64,000 bases of DNA from Deltaproteobacteria bacterium. Its GTDB lineage: Bacteria > Myxococcota > UBA727 > VGSZ01. The first letter of the stretch is position 1, and every line of letters starts with the position of its first letter. The notes below the pieces were generated by a model. The model made no database searches. It was not told where the DNA came from and was given only the letters and a program-made list of their open reading frames with translations. The translations under genes were made by a program, and so were the position numbers. Location of the stretch: NCBI GenBank assembly GCA_016177705.1, contig JACOUT010000009.1, positions 207,519 through 271,518 of the forward strand, read 5' to 3'. Positions 1-7,594 of this stretch are shown in pieces.

Positions 1-2
1 CG

Positions 3-1001
3 CGCTGGCCCGACCTCAAGGTGCCGGGCGTGTTGGTGGAGCACGGCGAGAAGAACGCGCCCTTCGCCATTCGCTACGTCGACGCGCGGGTGGTCGACGG
101 CGTCGGCGTCATCACCTTCAACCGCCCTGACGCCATGAACGCGCTCAACGAAGCCGTGGTGCAGCAGCTCGGCGCCGCCTTCACGAAGCTCGAGGCCGAC
201 CCGTTCGTCAAGGGCATCGTGCTCGAGGGCAAGGGCAAGGCCTTCGTCGCCGGCGCCGATACCAAGTTCTTCGTCGAGCAGATCGAGAAGCGCGACGTGC
301 CGCGCATCGTGCGCTTCGCGAGCGACGGCCAGCAGATCCTGCGGCGCATCGACCTGTGCAAGAAGCCGGTGGTGTGCAAGCTGCACGGTCTCTCCCTCGG
401 CGGTGGCAGCGAGCTGGCGCTGGCGTGTGACTGGATCGTCGCCAGCGAGAAGGGCTCGCTCGGCTTCCCCGAGACCGGCATCGGCATCTACCCGGGCCTC
501 GGCGGCACGCAGCGCAGCGCCCGGCGCGTCGGCGTGCCACTGGCGCGCTGGCTGGTGCTCACGGGTGAGGCCGTCGACGCCACGACGGCGAAGGCGATGG
601 GGCTGGTCGACGAGGTGGTGGCGCCAAGCGAGCTCGACCTTCGCTGCCGCGCCCGCGCGCTCTCGGGCGAGACGCGCCCCGAGCGCGCGCCGCCCACCGT
701 CGCCCCCAAGGGCTTCGAGGCTGCCTGGCGCGCCTTCACCTGGACCTCACGTCAGGATCTGCTCAAGGGCCTCGCCAACGTCGCCGACGCCGCGCTCGCC
801 AAGAGCGTGAAGAAAGCGGGCTTCAAGGCGCCGCTCGCCGCGCAGGCGGCCGACGAGCTGGTCAAGCTGAGCGCCACCGCCACGCTCGAGGAGGGCTTGC
901 GCGCCGAGACCGCCGGTCTGCACGCCATCTTCTCGAGCAAGGACGCCTACGAAGGCCTGTCGACGCTCGGCGTGCGCCGGCCGAGCTTCAAGGGACAGTA
1001 G
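3..1001 (+). CDS. Enoyl-CoA hydratase domain, C-terminal part of a probable bifunctional fatty-acid oxidation protein (5' partial)
   Basis: Hydratase step of beta-oxidation: adds water to trans-2-enoyl-CoA. The crotonase fold is clear: the oxyanion-hole region GLSLGGGSELAL and the segment GFPETGIG carry both family glutamates, 20 residues apart as in rat mitochondrial hydratase (E131 and E151 counted from the GTG at 21), so hydratase activity is expected. The frame stays open to the left edge of the window. The residues before the GTG and the extra roughly 100 residues after the crotonase core suggest the C-terminal half of a 3-hydroxyacyl-CoA dehydrogenase/enoyl-CoA hydratase fusion; that is an inference because the dehydrogenase half lies outside the window. 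The 3' end overlaps the reverse-strand glycosidase gene by about 14 bases. Confidence 0.88.
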   Translation, partial: RWPDLKVPGVLVEHGEKNAPFAIRYVDARVVDGVGVITFNRPDAMNALNEAVVQQLGAAFTKLEADPFVKGIVLEGKGKAFVAGADTKFFVEQIEKRDVPRIVRFASDGQQILRRIDLCKKPVVCKLHGLSLGGGSELALACDWIVASEKGSLGFPETGIGIYPGLGGTQRSARRVGVPLARWLVLTGEAVDATTAKAMGLVDEVVAPSELDLRCRARALSGETRPERAPPTVAPKGFEAAWRAFTWTSRQDLLKGLANVADAALAKSVKKAGFKAPLAAQAADELVKLSATATLEEGLRAETAGLHAIFSSKDAYEGLSTLGVRRPSFKGQ

Positions 1002-1884
1002 CGACGCCGGCGTCGAGCGTAGCGGTAGCCGGCTCGCCCGCGTCAGGTGGCGTGGGCTCGTGGCTCGCGCTCTTCGGCAGCACCACGAGCGCGTTCGGCA
1101 CGCCCCAGCCGCCGTCGATGCCGAGCTTGTAGCCGCCGAGGCGCGCGTTCACCTGCGTCGACGGCCCGCCGTCGAGGTTGAGCGCGCTGGTGCAGCCGAG
1201 GCCACCCTGGGCGCGCGGGCGAGCCAGGAAGCGCGCGAACTCGGTCGCGTCGGCGGGCGCCGTAGTGACGACGAGGACGAGCGAGCCTCCCTCAGCGCAC
1301 ACGGCGGTGCGCTCGGCGGCGGCTGGCTTGAGCTTCTGCACGGCGCCGTCGACCACGAGGCGCGGCACGCCTTGCACCACCAGCTCGCCGCCGGCGGCGT
1401 CGGCCGGCAGCGCGTCGCCGGCCACGACGCGCGCCTGGCCCTTGTCGAGCACGAGCGCGCCCCATCTCGCCTGCCGCTCGTTCGACAGCACGCGGCCGGC
1501 GTCGACCACGCGCCCCATGGCCTTGCCCTTGGGATTGAAGAAGCTCGCGTTGATGGCGAGGTGCTGCGGCCAGCGCGCCGCCAGCTCGGAGACGCGCTTG
1601 CGCTCGTCCGTGTGCACCACGGCCACGTCGACCTGCGCCAGGTCGACCAGGAACGCGTGACCCGCGAAGGCCGGCGAGCCGCGCTCGCTGAAGGCGCCCG
1701 CCTCGATGCCGGGGGCGACATGGGAGAACGCGATCGGCGCTGACGACGCGCCCGCGCACGCCACCGCGCCGGCGCTCGCGCCGAGCCCGACGAGCGCGAG
1801 CAACAGCGTGCGCTTCAGGCGAGCTCCACGACGCCGCTCTTGAGCACCAGCACGCCAGCCTGGTTGGTGACGCGCACGAGCCAC
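988..1884 (-). CDS. Phosphodiester glycosidase (NAGPA) family exported protein, probable lipoprotein
   Basis: Resembles the NAGPA/phosphodiester glycosidase family (cleaves sugar phosphodiesters; bacterial members act outside the cytoplasm). Family signatures: INASFFNP about 110 residues in, and LNLDGGPSTQ near residue 240. A hydrophobic N-terminal segment ending in AVAC could be a lipobox or an ordinary signal peptide. The start is doubtful: the first in-frame GTG (1884) overlaps the upstream MaoC gene by 70 bases and gives an Arg-rich leader of about 24 residues. A start just after the MaoC stop would make a cleaner signal peptide but needs a CTG or TTG codon. It lies directly downstream of the MaoC gene on the same strand, probably co-transcribed. 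Substrate unknown. Confidence 0.75.
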   Translation of the reverse strand: MARARHQPGWRAGAQERRRGARLKRTLLLALVGLGASAGAVACAGASSAPIAFSHVAPGIEAGAFSERGSPAFAGHAFLVDLAQVDVAVVHTDERKRVSELAARWPQHLAINASFFNPKGKAMGRVVDAGRVLSNERQARWGALVLDKGQARVVAGDALPADAAGGELVVQGVPRLVVDGAVQKLKPAAAERTAVCAEGGSLVLVVTTAPADATEFARFLARPRAQGGLGCTSALNLDGGPSTQVNARLGGYKLGIDGGWGVPNALVVLPKSASHEPTPPDAGEPATATLDAGVATVP

Positions 1885-2657
1885 GGGCCTTTCGCGTCAC
1901 CGCGCGCCTCGATGGTCAGCGTGTCGCCCATCAGCACCGGCCGGTTGAAGCGGACCGCGAGGCGCCGGATCTTGTTCGGGTCGCCGCCGGCCTGGCGCAC
2001 GGCGGCGTTGTGGACGAACGCCATGGTGCACAAGCCGTGCAGGATGATGCCGGGCAGGCCTGCGGCCTTGGCCATGGCCTCGTCCTTGTGGATCGGGTTG
2101 TGGTCGCCCGACGCCTCGGCGTAGCGCATGCTCTGGTCACCATCGACCTGCTGTGTCGACGTCCATGCCACGCCCTGCGCGCTCCACGCCGCCTCCTCGG
2201 CCTCACGCTCGCGCTTCTCGGCCTCGAGGCTCTCCTTCTTGCGCGGGCCGCGGACGAACAAGCCGCTCTTGGCCTCGAGCACCACCTCGCCGCGCTGGTT
2301 CTTCGACGTAACGGCCACCGTAAGCAGCTCGCCGGTGGTCTTGTCGGCGATGTCGAGCACCTTGGAGGTGGAGGTGATGACGTCGCCGGCGCGCGCGGGC
2401 AAGAGGAAGCGCATGTCCTGATCGCCGTGCACCAGCCGCATCATGTCGACCTGCAGCTCGGGGTCGAACAGCGGTGCCGACAGCGCCTTGACCGAGAAGG
2501 CCACGCCGAACATCGGCGGCGCGATCGCGTCCTTCCCGGTGTAGGCGGTGAGGTTGGCGTTGGTCGCCGCGGCGTAGGCCTTTGCAGCGTCGGCGGTCAC
2601 CGTGCACGGCTCCAAGCCCCGGTATTCCTTGCCGATCAGCGCACGGTTCATGGGCAT
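1815..2657 (-). CDS. MaoC-family (R)-specific enoyl-CoA hydratase/dehydratase, two hot-dog domains
   Basis: 280 residues holding two hot-dog folds: an N-terminal FAS1-type dehydratase half (about 1-145) and a C-terminal MaoC half. The C-terminal half has hydratase motif 2, SGDHNPIH at 183-190 with catalytic D185 and H190, followed by GLPGIILHG. Expected reaction: reversible hydration of (R)-3-hydroxyacyl-CoA, as in lipid synthesis or degradation. The start ATG at 2657 was chosen because a GGAGG Shine-Dalgarno sits about 8 bases upstream; longer frames would run through the divergent amidotransferase gene. Its neighbour, the enoyl-CoA hydratase at the left edge, suggests a lipid-metabolism locus. 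The acyl substrate cannot be told from sequence. Confidence 0.85.
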   Translation of the reverse strand: MPMNRALIGKEYRGLEPCTVTADAAKAYAAATNANLTAYTGKDAIAPPMFGVAFSVKALSAPLFDPELQVDMMRLVHGDQDMRFLLPARAGDVITSTSKVLDIADKTTGELLTVAVTSKNQRGEVVLEAKSGLFVRGPRKKESLEAEKREREAEEAAWSAQGVAWTSTQQVDGDQSMRYAEASGDHNPIHKDEAMAKAAGLPGIILHGLCTMAFVHNAAVRQAGGDPNKIRRLAVRFNRPVLMGDTLTIEARGDAKGPWLVRVTNQAGVLVLKSGVVELA

Positions 2658-2757
2658 GGTGCGACCTCCGCCCCCCTGGTAGCACGTCGCCATGGCCACG
2701 AGCACACACGGCCGCCTGGCGATGAATGGCGCAGCCGGCGCGCCGTCAGAAGCGGGC

Positions 2758-3414
2758 ATGGACGTGCTCTTGCTCGACAACCGGGACTCGTTCACCTTCA
2801 ACCTCGCGCAGGGCTTCGCGGAGCTGGGCGCGAGTGTGGACGTGGTCGAGGCCGACGCCACCAACGCCCCTGCCGTGTTGCGCGCGCGGCCGCGGCTCGT
2901 CGTCATCGGCCCCGGTCCGCGCGGGCCGGCCGAGCTGCCGGCGCTGCTCGATCTGGTCGGCGGCCTGCTTGGCGAGGTGCCGATCTTCGGTGTCTGCCTG
3001 GGCCTGCAGGCGCTGGTGCGCGCGGCGGGCGGCCGCGTGGCGCGCGCGCGCGCGCCGGTGCATGGCAAGCGTGACTTGGTGCAGCACGACGGCGACGGCG
3101 TGTTCTCCGGCCTGCCGTCGCCGCTGTGGGTGATGCGCTACCACTCGCTCATCGCCGTCGATGTACCCGCGCGCTTCACCGTCAGCGCCCGCGACCGCGA
3201 CGGGCAGGTGATGGCGCTGCGCGACCAGGCAGCGTGCGTCGAGGCCGTGCAGTTCCATCCGGAGTCCATCGGCACCGCTGGCGGCATGGCGATGCTGCAG
3301 GGCGCGCTGCGCCTCGGCGGGCTCGAGCGTCCGCTGCCGCTGCCACGGCCGGGGGCCGTGCCCGGTCCGGACGCGCACGGCCCCGGTCACCCCGAGGCAC
3401 GCTATGGTGCGTGA
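2758..3414 (+). CDS. Class I glutamine amidotransferase, PabA/TrpG-like
   Basis: Glutaminase subunit that supplies ammonia to a chorismate-using synthase (anthranilate or aminodeoxychorismate synthase). The triad is complete: C80 in GVCLGLQ, H167 and E169 in QFHPES. The N-terminus LLLDNRDSFTFNLAQ is the family's standard opening, which is why the ATG at 2758 is preferred over the in-frame ATG at 2692. The oxyanion loop reads GPGPRGPAEL, a slight departure from the usual GPGxP form. The partner synthase subunit is not next to it here, so TrpG and PabA roles cannot be separated. About 20 Pro/Gly-rich residues extend beyond the normal C-terminus. Confidence 0.82.
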   Translation: MDVLLLDNRDSFTFNLAQGFAELGASVDVVEADATNAPAVLRARPRLVVIGPGPRGPAELPALLDLVGGLLGEVPIFGVCLGLQALVRAAGGRVARARAPVHGKRDLVQHDGDGVFSGLPSPLWVMRYHSLIAVDVPARFTVSARDRDGQVMALRDQAACVEAVQFHPESIGTAGGMAMLQGALRLGGLERPLPLPRPGAVPGPDAHGPGHPEARYGA

Positions 3415-3453
3415 GCGTTCAGTCGATGCGCGTGCGCCGCGCGGGAGGGGACC

Positions 3454-4320
3454 ATGAGGGACACCGTGATCCGTCGCCGCGAGCTGCTCCGTCTCGTGGC
3501 CGGTGCCGCTGCCGTGGGTGTGGTGCTGCCGTCGAGCGGCTGCGCCACGCTGTGCGACCTGCTCGGTGATTTCATCAAGGCGCCCGACCTGCGCATCAAG
3601 AAGATGGACATCACCAAGATGACGCTGACGACGATCAGCACGAAGTTCCTGGTCGACCTGATCAACCCAAACCCGTTCGGCTTCCGCCTCGACGGGCTCG
3701 ACTACCTGCTGCGCCTCGGCGGTGCCGAGGTGTCGAAGGGCAGCGCGCCCAAGGGGATCACGCTCAAGCCGGCAGGCAAGGCCACCACCGAGCTCGACCT
3801 CGACTTCGACCTCGGGCGCACCACGGCGGCGGTGCTGAAGCTGATCGAGCACCGGTCGATCGGCTACGAGCTGCAGACCGTGGGCAAGTTCTTCGGCAAG
3901 CAAGGCGGCATCAACGTGCCGGCCAGCTTCAAGGGCAACATGCCCATGCCGATCATCCCCAAGCTCGGCATCAAGAGCTTCGCGCCCACCTCGGTAGGGC
4001 CGGGCGGCGTCGCCTTCAAGGTGGTGGCCGAGGTGGAGAACACCAACCCGTTCGACATCCCCATCGACGGCTTCGGCTTCGACGTCAAGCTCGACGGCCG
4101 GAGCGTGCTCAAGAACAAGAGCGTCAAGGGCGTCACGCTCAAGGCCAAGAAGAGCAACAACGTGCCGTTCCAGTTCGACGTCGGCCTCGTCGAGGTCGGG
4201 CTGTCCATCGCCGAGCTGGCGGCGGGCAAGCGCCTGTCCTACGAGGTCGGCAGCGAGATCGAGAGCGGGTTCTTGAAGCTGCCCTTCACCCACAAGGGCA
4301 GCGTGCGCGTCGCCTCGTGA
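3454..4320 (+). CDS. LEA type 2 / WHy-domain lipoprotein
   Basis: 288 residues. A twin-arginine-like start (IRRRELLRLVAG) leads to a hydrophobic stretch and SSGC, a lipobox with the cysteine near residue 30, so a lipid-anchored envelope protein is likely. Two copies of the WHy/LEA-2 signature follow: LVDLINPNPFGFRLDGL near residue 70 and VAEVENTNPFDIPIDGFGF near 195, each opening a beta-sandwich. LEA-2 proteins in bacteria are linked to desiccation or membrane stress; the molecular role is unknown. A TATGGT hexamer about 46 bases upstream, inside the end of the amidotransferase gene, could be a -10 element. Confidence 0.78.
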   Translation: MRDTVIRRRELLRLVAGAAAVGVVLPSSGCATLCDLLGDFIKAPDLRIKKMDITKMTLTTISTKFLVDLINPNPFGFRLDGLDYLLRLGGAEVSKGSAPKGITLKPAGKATTELDLDFDLGRTTAAVLKLIEHRSIGYELQTVGKFFGKQGGINVPASFKGNMPMPIIPKLGIKSFAPTSVGPGGVAFKVVAEVENTNPFDIPIDGFGFDVKLDGRSVLKNKSVKGVTLKAKKSNNVPFQFDVGLVEVGLSIAELAAGKRLSYEVGSEIESGFLKLPFTHKGSVRVAS

Positions 4321-4377
4321 TGGCGGGCCGTCGGTTGCCGTGAACGCCGGCGGCGGACGCGCTAGCGTGCGCCCCCG

Positions 4378-5766
4378 ATGGCATCCTCGGCGCCTCCTGC
4401 AGCGCTCCTGCCCAAGGGCGGTTGGGTCGCCGGTTCGTTTCTGGGACCGTACGAAGCGCGCACGCGGGAGCTGCGCCCCTCGGCGCTGATCCACGACGCG
4501 CGCGTCCACGATCTCACGCTGCTGCCCGGCCACGTTCAGGGCTTGCGGCCGGCACCTGCGCCAATCTTTACGCAGGGTGCGCCAGCGCCGCTGTCGCAGG
4601 CGCGCCTCGAGGTGCTGGCCGAGCTGCATGCCGAGGTGCCGCGCGAGCCGCCGCGCGCCGGCGCGCCGCCGCCGCCGTTGCCGGTGGTCCATCGGCTGGT
4701 GCTGCGCGACGTGTTCCTGTGCGACTGGAGCGCCGAGCCGCTGCTCGACGAGGTGTCCGCGGCGCGTGGGCTGGTGCGCGGCACGCTCTACGGCAGGGTG
4801 GGGCCGGAGCCGTGGAGCCTGTGGCGCTGGCTGTGGCTGTTGCTCTTGTTGTTGCTGCTGCTGTTGTTGTTCCTGCTGTTCGCGCGCTGCGCGCCGCTCG
4901 AGCCCGTGATGGCGCCGCTACGCCACCGTATCTACGCCGGCGCCGACGATCTGCGCTGGCGCGTGGTCGAGACCTTCGGACGCGACGACGACGCCGCCCT
5001 GGTCGCCGACGCGACGCGCGGCAGCGGTGGAGCGGCGGCAGGCGCAGGAGCAGGCGCAGGGTCAGGGGCAGGGGCAGGCGCAGGGGCAGGGGCAGGCGCA
5101 GGCGCAGGGTCAGGCGCAGGGTCAGGCGCAGGGTCAGGCGCAGGGTCAGGCGCAGGAGCAGGGTCAGGCGCAGGCGCAGGAGCAGGCGCAGGCGCAGGCG
5201 CAGGCGCAGGGGCAGGCGCAGGGGCAGGCGCAGGCGCAGGCGCAGGCGCAGGCGCAGGCGCAGGCGCAGGGTCAGCCGCAGGCGCAGGCGCAGGCGCAGG
5301 CGCCTCCGATGCCGCGAGTGCTGGCGCAAGCGGCCCGCGGCGCTACAGCGTCGACGAGGCGCTCGACGATCCGGCGACCTTCTTCTCCCAGTGCGGCCGA
5401 CCGCTTTATCTGTCGGGAGACCTGCTCTTCGATCTCGACCAGTCGACGCTGCGGCCCTCGTCGGTGCCGCTGTTACGGCGCCTGGTGCGGCTGTTGAAAC
5501 AGAGCCCCGAGCAGGGGCGCATCCTGGTGGTGGCCGGTCACGCCGATCCCTTGGGGGAGAGTGACCACAACGAAGGGCTGTCGCAGCGCCGCGCCGAGAC
5601 GGTGGCGGCATTCATCGCCGAGCACGGGGGCGTCGGCAAGAACACGCTGGTGGTGGAGGGGCGCGGCGAGCGCGAGCCCATCGTGCCCGCGACCGCGCCC
5701 CTCGAGCAGCAGCGCTTCAACCGCCGCGTCGAGATCTCGGTGCGCTGTCCGGATGGGGGGCCGTGA
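4378..5766 (+). CDS. OmpA-like peptidoglycan-binding protein with membrane segment and long Gly-Ala repeat linker
   Basis: 462 residues: an N-terminal domain (1-140) that I do not recognise; a Leu-rich membrane segment (about 148-168); a charged stretch; a low-complexity (GA/GS)n linker (about 218-312); then a C-terminal OmpA-like domain (about 335-460) with [30 protein letters not shown] and FNRRVEI, the peptidoglycan-binding signature. It could tie the inner membrane to the cell wall, as MotB and type VI TssL proteins do. No Shine-Dalgarno is visible; a TAGCGT hexamer ends 9 bases before the ATG, so the message may be nearly leaderless. First gene of a four-gene operon; its TGA overlaps the next ATG (TGATG). 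Confidence 0.8.
   Translation: MASSAPPAALLPKGGWVAGSFLGPYEARTRELRPSALIHDARVHDLTLLPGHVQGLRPAPAPIFTQGAPAPLSQARLEVLAELHAEVPREPPRAGAPPPPLPVVHRLVLRDVFLCDWSAEPLLDEVSAARGLVRGTLYGRVGPEPWSLWRWLWLLLLLLLLLLLFLLFARCAPLEPVMAPLRHRIYAGADDLRWRVVETFGRDDDAALVADATRGSGGAAAGAGAGAGSGAGAGAGAGAGAGAGSGAGSGAGSGAGSGAGAGSGAGAGAGAGAGAGAGAGAGAGAGAGAGAGAGAGAGSAAGAGAGAGASDAASAGASGPRRYSVDEALDDPATFFSQCGRPLYLSGDLLFDLDQSTLRPSSVPLLRRLVRLLKQSPEQGRILVVAGHADPLGESDHNEGLSQRRAETVAAFIAEHGGVGKNTLVVEGRGEREPIVPATAPLEQQRFNRRVEISVRCPDGGP
5036..5305 (+). repeat. Hexamer-based low-complexity repeat inside the OmpA-like gene
   Basis: About 270 bases made of CAGGNN hexamers, with the last two bases varying among CG, GG, GT and AG. In the gene's frame it reads alternating Gly and Ala/Ser using GCA, a codon otherwise rare here. 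In another frame it reads Gln-Ala/Gly/Glu with high-GC third positions. Because the unit is 6 bases, slippage changes length without changing frame. It is not a CRISPR array: there are no spacers. Confidence 0.9.
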
Positions 5767-6176
5767 TGCTGCGTCGGCTCCTGCGCTCCGTGGCGCTGCT
5801 GGTGTCGAGGCCGAGGGTGGAACACCTCGAGCATCCGCACGGCGGCATCGCCTTCGCCGGCACGCGCACCGCCGTCATCGTGCGCGCCACCGGCTCGGGT
5901 CGGCTCGGCGTCGGCGAGAACGCGCGCGACATCACGGGCGGCTTCGCCGGCGTGCTGTTCGTCGACGTGCCGTCGACGCCCGGGCGCACCACCGTCGAGG
6001 TGCCGGTGCGCTCGCTCTTGTTCCGCCACACGCGCACGCTGCTGCTCGATCTCCTGCCGGCGCCACCGCCGGCGCCGCGCGCGCCGCAGCCGGTGGCGGC
6101 GCCCTCCGTCGTGGTGCCGGCGTGTCGGCCGGCGCTGCCGCCCATCCCTTCCTGCCGCGAGGTGCATCAACCATGA
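5766..6176 (+). CDS. Small protein of unknown function in the DUF4407 operon
   Basis: 136 residues from the ATG at 5766, which shares one base with the preceding stop. I do not recognise it. It starts with a short hydrophobic, Arg-containing stretch, then a region that looks like a compact beta domain (GGIAFAGTRTAVIVRATGSG, GVLFVDVPS), and ends in a Pro-rich tail. There is no clear signal peptide. Its stop overlaps the next gene's ATG by four bases (ATGA at 6173-6176), so it is translationally coupled on both sides, which argues that it is real and works with its neighbours. Confidence 0.6.
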   Translation: MLRRLLRSVALLVSRPRVEHLEHPHGGIAFAGTRTAVIVRATGSGRLGVGENARDITGGFAGVLFVDVPSTPGRTTVEVPVRSLLFRHTRTLLLDLLPAPPPAPRAPQPVAAPSVVVPACRPALPPIPSCREVHQP

Positions 6177-7591
6177 CCGAACCCACCGCTCCGCCCCCGG
6201 CGCCCACTCCCGCCGCCGCCACGCCCCCAGCGCCCCCCGCGAGCGCGCCGACCGCCGCGGCAGCCGCCGTCATCGAGCCGCCGGCACCGTCGCTCCCCGC
6301 CGCGGCGCCGCCCACCGCCAGCGAGGACCGCTACCGCTACGGCAGCGTGCAGGACGTCTCGCTGTTCACGCGCTTCCTGTGGTTCTGCGCCGGCGCCGAC
6401 GCACAGCTCCTGGTGCGCTGTCCGAATAGCGATCGCGTCAAGTTCCAAGGGCTCGGCGGCGTCGTGCTCACGGTCGGCGTGCTGGCCTTCTTCTCGGGCA
6501 GCTACGCCTTCTACACGGTGTTCTCGCCCAAGGACGCCACCGCGCTCGGCGAGCGCGTGCTGCACCTGCCGAGCGCCGCGGCGTCGGTGTTCTTCGGCAT
6601 GGTGTGGTCGCTGATCATCTTCAACATCGATCGCTTCATCATCTCGTCGACGGGCAAGGGCGACGGCACCGACAAGATCACGTGGGGTGAGTTCGTCAAC
6701 TCGCTGCCGCGCCTGGCGATGGCCATCATCATCGGCCTGTGCCTGTCGAAGCCGCTCGAGATCAAGATCCTGGAGAGCGAGATCGAGAGCGCGCTCGAGA
6801 AGGAGCAGAAGGAGTTCCTGGCCGAGCTCAACGACGTGAGCGAGGGCCTGGTCGGCAAGGAGCGCGCCGCGCTGCGCGACAAGATCGACGGGCTGCAGAA
6901 GCGCACCGACGACAACGACGGCGCGCTCGAGAAGCGCCGCCTCGAGATCCAACAGCAGCGCCGCGAGCTGGAGCTCGAGGCCGAGGGCAAGACCGGCTCG
7001 GGAGCCGCCGGGCGCGGTCCGGCGTGGCGCGACAAGCGCGACAACCTCGACCGCATGGAGGCCGAGCTGAACCGCGACCGCGAGGCGATCGGCAAGAAGA
7101 ACACGATGGTGGGCGACGAGCTGGCCGAGGCCAAGACGGCGCTGGCGGCGCTCGACAGCAAGCTCGCCACCGAGAAGGCGAGCAACCTGCAGGTAGCCCG
7201 GCACCTCGACGGCCTGATGAAGCGCATCCAGGTGAGCCACGACATCGGCGGCATGATCCCCATCGCCATCATGCTTTTGCTGTTGTGCATCGAGGCCGGG
7301 CCCATCTTCTTCAAGCTGATGGTCATCAAGGGCGCCTACGACTACCTCGACGAGAACCAGAAGCGCGTGGTGCGCGCGAAGGCCGGCATCGAGCCGGACG
7401 CGCGCATCCTGTCGGACGGCAAGGGCAAGAGCATCCACATCGACCTGCACCACGGCGTCACCGCCGTGCTCGACGAGGAGAAGCGTCGCCTCGACACGGA
7501 GCGCGCCATGGCGGCCGCGGTGCACGAGGCGTGGAAGAAGAAGACCGGCGCGGCCATCGAGCAAAACCCTAACGCGTTCGTCAAGCGCTGA
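6173..7591 (+). CDS. DUF4407 domain-containing membrane protein
   Basis: 472 residues. An Ala/Pro-rich N-terminal tail (1-55) is followed by the DUF4407 core: FLWFCAGADAQLL, a first membrane segment (about 90-112), a second ending in FNIDRFI, a third (AMAIIIGLCLSKP), then a long charged coiled coil (about 200-350), and a fourth membrane segment (IPIAIMLLLLCIEAGPIFF). The C-terminal 100 residues are charged and cytoplasmic-looking. DUF4407 proteins have no established biochemical function. Here it is the third gene of an operon with an OmpA-like cell-wall binder, which suggests an envelope-spanning assembly; that is inference. Confidence 0.85.
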   Translation: MTEPTAPPPAPTPAAATPPAPPASAPTAAAAAVIEPPAPSLPAAAPPTASEDRYRYGSVQDVSLFTRFLWFCAGADAQLLVRCPNSDRVKFQGLGGVVLTVGVLAFFSGSYAFYTVFSPKDATALGERVLHLPSAAASVFFGMVWSLIIFNIDRFIISSTGKGDGTDKITWGEFVNSLPRLAMAIIIGLCLSKPLEIKILESEIESALEKEQKEFLAELNDVSEGLVGKERAALRDKIDGLQKRTDDNDGALEKRRLEIQQQRRELELEAEGKTGSGAAGRGPAWRDKRDNLDRMEAELNRDREAIGKKNTMVGDELAEAKTALAALDSKLATEKASNLQVARHLDGLMKRIQVSHDIGGMIPIAIMLLLLCIEAGPIFFKLMVIKGAYDYLDENQKRVVRAKAGIEPDARILSDGKGKSIHIDLHHGVTAVLDEEKRRLDTERAMAAAVHEAWKKKTGAAIEQNPNAFVKR

Positions 7592-7594
7592 GCC

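Noticed and set aside
2746..4692. A 648-codon reverse open frame spanning three forward genes
   Set aside because: Crosses the amidotransferase and WHy lipoprotein genes, which have intact family motifs; composition is that of a shadow frame.
5036..5305. Possible CRISPR array
   Set aside because: Continuous 6-base repeats with no spacers of constant length.
5027..5497. Gln-Ala-rich open frame in the hexamer tract
   Set aside because: It has no start context and cannot join the OmpA domain without frameshifts; kept only as a finding about frame ambiguity.
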